Of a stretch of DNA of 64,000 bases, positions 61,869 to 64,000 are shown in pieces; position 1 is the first letter of the stretch; each line of letters begins with the position of its first letter. A program made the translations under genes and the position numbers. The DNA comes from an uncultured Chlorobiota bacterium (GTDB taxonomy: Bacteria; Bacteroidota; Ignavibacteria; UBA10030; UBA6906): the NCBI GenBank assembly GCA_900696645.1, contig CAADGV010000023.1:84272-148271 (forward strand), written 5' to 3'. Under the pieces are notes generated by a model that saw nothing but the letters and a program-made list of their open reading frames with translations, was not told where the DNA came from and did no database searches.

Positions 61869-63881
61869 ATGAAAAGATATAAATGCCTCATTGCACTTGA
61901 GAGACTCTTGGTCTTTTTCACAATCCTGTTGGTGTCGTCCGCGGCTCTGGGCCAGCAGTCAATCCGGTTTGCGGCAGTTGGAGACTTTCCGTCGGATTCC
62001 AATGCGCAAGCCGTTGCTAACATGATTTCAAGCTGGAATCCGGATTTCATTATCACGGTTGGCGATAACAACTATGTGGATTACGACACGAGCATTGTTA
62101 CTTGGGACAACGAGGTGGGACAGTTTTACGGTCAGTTCGTTTGTTATCCGCAGGGAAGTCCCAGTGTGTATGCACCGGGCTCACCGGTAAACAGATTTTT
62201 TCCCACGTTGGGAAATCACGATTGGCGAGCAGGTGTTGAAGGTTGGTACAATTACTTCGAACTGCCCGGAAATGAGCGATACTACAGTTTTGTGAAGGGA
62301 CCTGTGCACTTTTTTGCAGTTGACAGCGACAGCGCCGAACCGGACGGGATTACAAGTACCTCATCGCAAGCTCTCTGGCTCCAACAAGAGCTTGCAACAT
62401 CCGCTGCAAAATGGAAAGCAGTGTACTTCCACCATCCTCCCTACACATCATCGGTTCGGCCTCCCGATGTTCGGCTGCGCTGGCCGTTCAAAGAGTGGGG
62501 CGCGCACGTGGTACTCGCAGGGCATGAGCATCATTACGAGCGAATCGTCTATCCGGACTTTCCGTATTTCGTGAATGGAAGCGGCGGGCGGCAACTGAAG
62601 GATTTCATCGGCAACCCGATTGTCGGGAGCATGGTCAGGTACAATGCCAATCACGGTGCAATGCTGATCACCGCCGACCAGGACAGCATGGTGTTTGAGT
62701 TCTACTCCATCGAGGGCGGAAGCACACTCATTGATCGTTATCGAATCCGAGCAAATGAGATTACTCCGGTTCCTGTCGGATCTGTGTGGAAGTATCTTGA
62801 TGATAACTCCGATCAGGGTACGGCGTGGCGAATGCCTGAATTCAATGACGCATCATGGGCATCCGGTCCGGCACGGCTCGGCTTCGGTGACGACGGAGAG
62901 ATTACCGTAATCAACGGAGGCCCGCCGGGCGACCGTTACATCACCACATACTTTCGCCATGCCTTCGATATTTCCGATCCATCCGTAGTTCTCGATATGG
63001 TGGTTGATGTGTTGAGAGATGATGGCGCTGTCGTGTATCTGAACGGCACAGAAGTATTCCGCACGAACATGCCTGCCGGAACGATATTGCACTCGACTCT
63101 TGCCCTCGGCATCGTGAGTGGTGATGACGAAAACGTATTCTACTCAACACCAGTCAGCCCGTCACTGTTGGTTACAGGAAGAAATGTGCTGGCGGTGGAA
63201 ATACATCAGGAAAATGTGACCGGCAACGACCTCGGCTTCGATCTCCGGCTTGTGGCTTTGCTGAATCACAATCCTGTCCCAGTCCAGCTCGGGAGTTTCT
63301 TGGCCGGCGTTATTGAGCCGGGAATGGTTCACTTGGAATGGACAACGCTCTCGGAAACGAACAACTACGGTTTTGAAATTCAGAAGTCACCCGAATCTCC
63401 AACTGGCTATTCTACGATTCCTAACAGCTTCACACCCGGTCACGGGACGACGCTCGAACCGCGATTCTACCAATTCACCGATCACTCTACTCAGGAGGGT
63501 ACGTGGTACTATCGCTTGAAGCAAATTGATCTTGATGGCAGAACACAGTACTTCGAAGGCGTCAGGATTGATCTCGTTACGACGGTGCAGGAGAGCCGCC
63601 CGTCGTCATTCTCGCTGGATCAGAATTATCCGAATCCATTCAATCCGGAGACAAGAATTGCGTTTGAGATTCCGGGACGAGAGCATGTAACACTCCGCGT
63701 GTTCAATACGCTGGGTCAGGAAGTTCGGACATTGCTTGAAGAAGATCTCCCGCCGGGCAGTCATGACGTTTTGTGGGATGGTCGGGACCAAAACGGACTG
63801 GCAGTCCCGAGCGGCGTGTACTTCTACAGGCTCAACACGGGAAATCACTTTGCAGTGAAGAAGATGAGTATCGTTCGATAG
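61869..63881 (+). CDS. Exported metallophosphoesterase with type IX sorting tail
   Basis: A 670-aa exported protein. Signal peptide about 1-28 (ends SSAALGQ). The calcineurin-like phosphoesterase domain (about 32-280) has the metal motifs AVGDFPSD, TVGDNNYVD, LGNHDWRAG, FHHPPYTSS and LAGHEHHYER. A second beta domain (about 290-460) follows with KYLDDNSDQGTAWRMPEFND. The C-terminal part has a fibronectin-like module (about 465-580) and a type IX sorting domain (about 585-670) with DQNYPNPFNPETRI and GVYFYRLNTG. It should act outside the cell, releasing phosphate or cleaving phosphoesters. ATG 61869 is preferred; an ATG 5 codons upstream is in frame. Confidence 0.88.
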   Translation: MKRYKCLIALERLLVFFTILLVSSAALGQQSIRFAAVGDFPSDSNAQAVANMISSWNPDFIITVGDNNYVDYDTSIVTWDNEVGQFYGQFVCYPQGSPSVYAPGSPVNRFFPTLGNHDWRAGVEGWYNYFELPGNERYYSFVKGPVHFFAVDSDSAEPDGITSTSSQALWLQQELATSAAKWKAVYFHHPPYTSSVRPPDVRLRWPFKEWGAHVVLAGHEHHYERIVYPDFPYFVNGSGGRQLKDFIGNPIVGSMVRYNANHGAMLITADQDSMVFEFYSIEGGSTLIDRYRIRANEITPVPVGSVWKYLDDNSDQGTAWRMPEFNDASWASGPARLGFGDDGEITVINGGPPGDRYITTYFRHAFDISDPSVVLDMVVDVLRDDGAVVYLNGTEVFRTNMPAGTILHSTLALGIVSGDDENVFYSTPVSPSLLVTGRNVLAVEIHQENVTGNDLGFDLRLVALLNHNPVPVQLGSFLAGVIEPGMVHLEWTTLSETNNYGFEIQKSPESPTGYSTIPNSFTPGHGTTLEPRFYQFTDHSTQEGTWYYRLKQIDLDGRTQYFEGVRIDLVTTVQESRPSSFSLDQNYPNPFNPETRIAFEIPGREHVTLRVFNTLGQEVRTLLEEDLPPGSHDVLWDGRDQNGLAVPSGVYFYRLNTGNHFAVKKMSIVR

Positions 63882-63952
63882 GTTCAAATGACCACTGGTG
63901 ACAAAAGTAGACAGGTTTTTTGAGGCATATTCCACAGGAATGGAGGTCGAAA

Positions 63953-63980
63953 GCGGAGTCCCAAGTGGTTGGGACTCCGC
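63953..63980. terminator. Perfect 12-bp hairpin near window end
   Basis: GCGGAGTCCCAA (63953-63964) pairs with TTGGGACTCCGC (63969-63980) around GTGG. No T-tract follows, so it may be a regulatory hairpin or a repeat rather than a terminator. The stretch 63882-64000 holds no gene that I can recognise. Confidence 0.4.
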
Positions 63981-64000
63981 CATTCCCGTGGGTCCGGCTA

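Noticed and set aside
63882..64000. Possible IS end after the metallophosphoesterase gene
   Set aside because: No matching inverted end or transposase is visible before the window ends; only the 12-bp hairpin is clear.

Overview
The window looks like chromosomal DNA from a member of the Bacteroidota/FCB group, most likely an Ignavibacteria-like lineage. Two large exported proteins end in the type IX secretion-style tail with the NQNYPNPFNPSTKI / DQNYPNPFNPETRI signature. There is also a DUF2279 protein, a Bacteroidota-style lipoprotein, an 11-gene complex I cluster without the NADH module, and a ClpS of the divergent type. Gene content is mostly housekeeping and gene density is high. No rRNA, CRISPR array or complete prophage was seen.

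Layout. 1-2.9 kb: minus-strand signalling and metabolism (two NarL-type response regulators, an SDR epimerase and an alpha/beta hydrolase). 3.2-7.5 kb: M20 peptidase, tRNA-His, a NarL-type regulator followed by a small protein homologous to part of it, and a radical SAM protein. 7.6-10 kb: a C39-like cysteine protease divergent from an ATP-grasp ligase, then ClpS. 10.2-13.2 kb: histidyl-tRNA synthetase and a histidine/aromatic ammonia-lyase homologue. 13.3-19.3 kb: mixed small operons (ORF6N protein, SnoaL-like protein, PabB-PabC fusion, DUF456, OsmC, cupin, GalT, MsrB). 19.4-28.3 kb: SWIM-SNF2 helicase, cobalamin adenosyltransferase, membrane M28 peptidase, DNA methyltransferase and an ABC-2 exporter. 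28.3-39.1 kb: nuoABCDHIJKLMN behind a clear promoter. 39.1-40.7 kb: coaX-birA. 41.1-45.8 kb: dnaK and clpB. 46-53.6 kb: Ntn-asparaginase, RsmB-like methyltransferase, TPR lipoprotein, DUF58 protein, a lipoprotein and uvrA. 53.6-57.9 kb: a sorting-tailed exported protein, envelope proteins and ComEA. 58-60.9 kb: the hrcA-grpE-dnaJ operon. 61-64 kb: a small inverted-repeat element, a broken sensor-kinase gene and a sorting-tailed metallophosphoesterase.

How the parts connect. Proteostasis is strongly represented (DnaK, ClpB, HrcA, GrpE, DnaJ, ClpS) but split over three loci. The hrcA promoter overlaps a 41-bp palindrome that is not CIRCE. The nuo cluster encodes the membrane arm and the Q module of a proton-pumping complex I whose electron-input module is absent here. 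The most striking observation is a matched translation pair. The tRNA-His lacks an encoded G-1 and carries U72, A73 and U20a, the features known for the divergent Caulobacter-type tRNA-His. The HisRS 5.4 kb away carries a motif-2 loop of the corresponding divergent type. Other items worth following are an ammonia-lyase with Ala-Cys-Gly in place of the MIO-forming Ala-Ser-Gly, a stand-alone fragment of a response-regulator receiver domain, and the small iteron-rich element flanked by 22-bp direct repeats next to the hrcA promoter.
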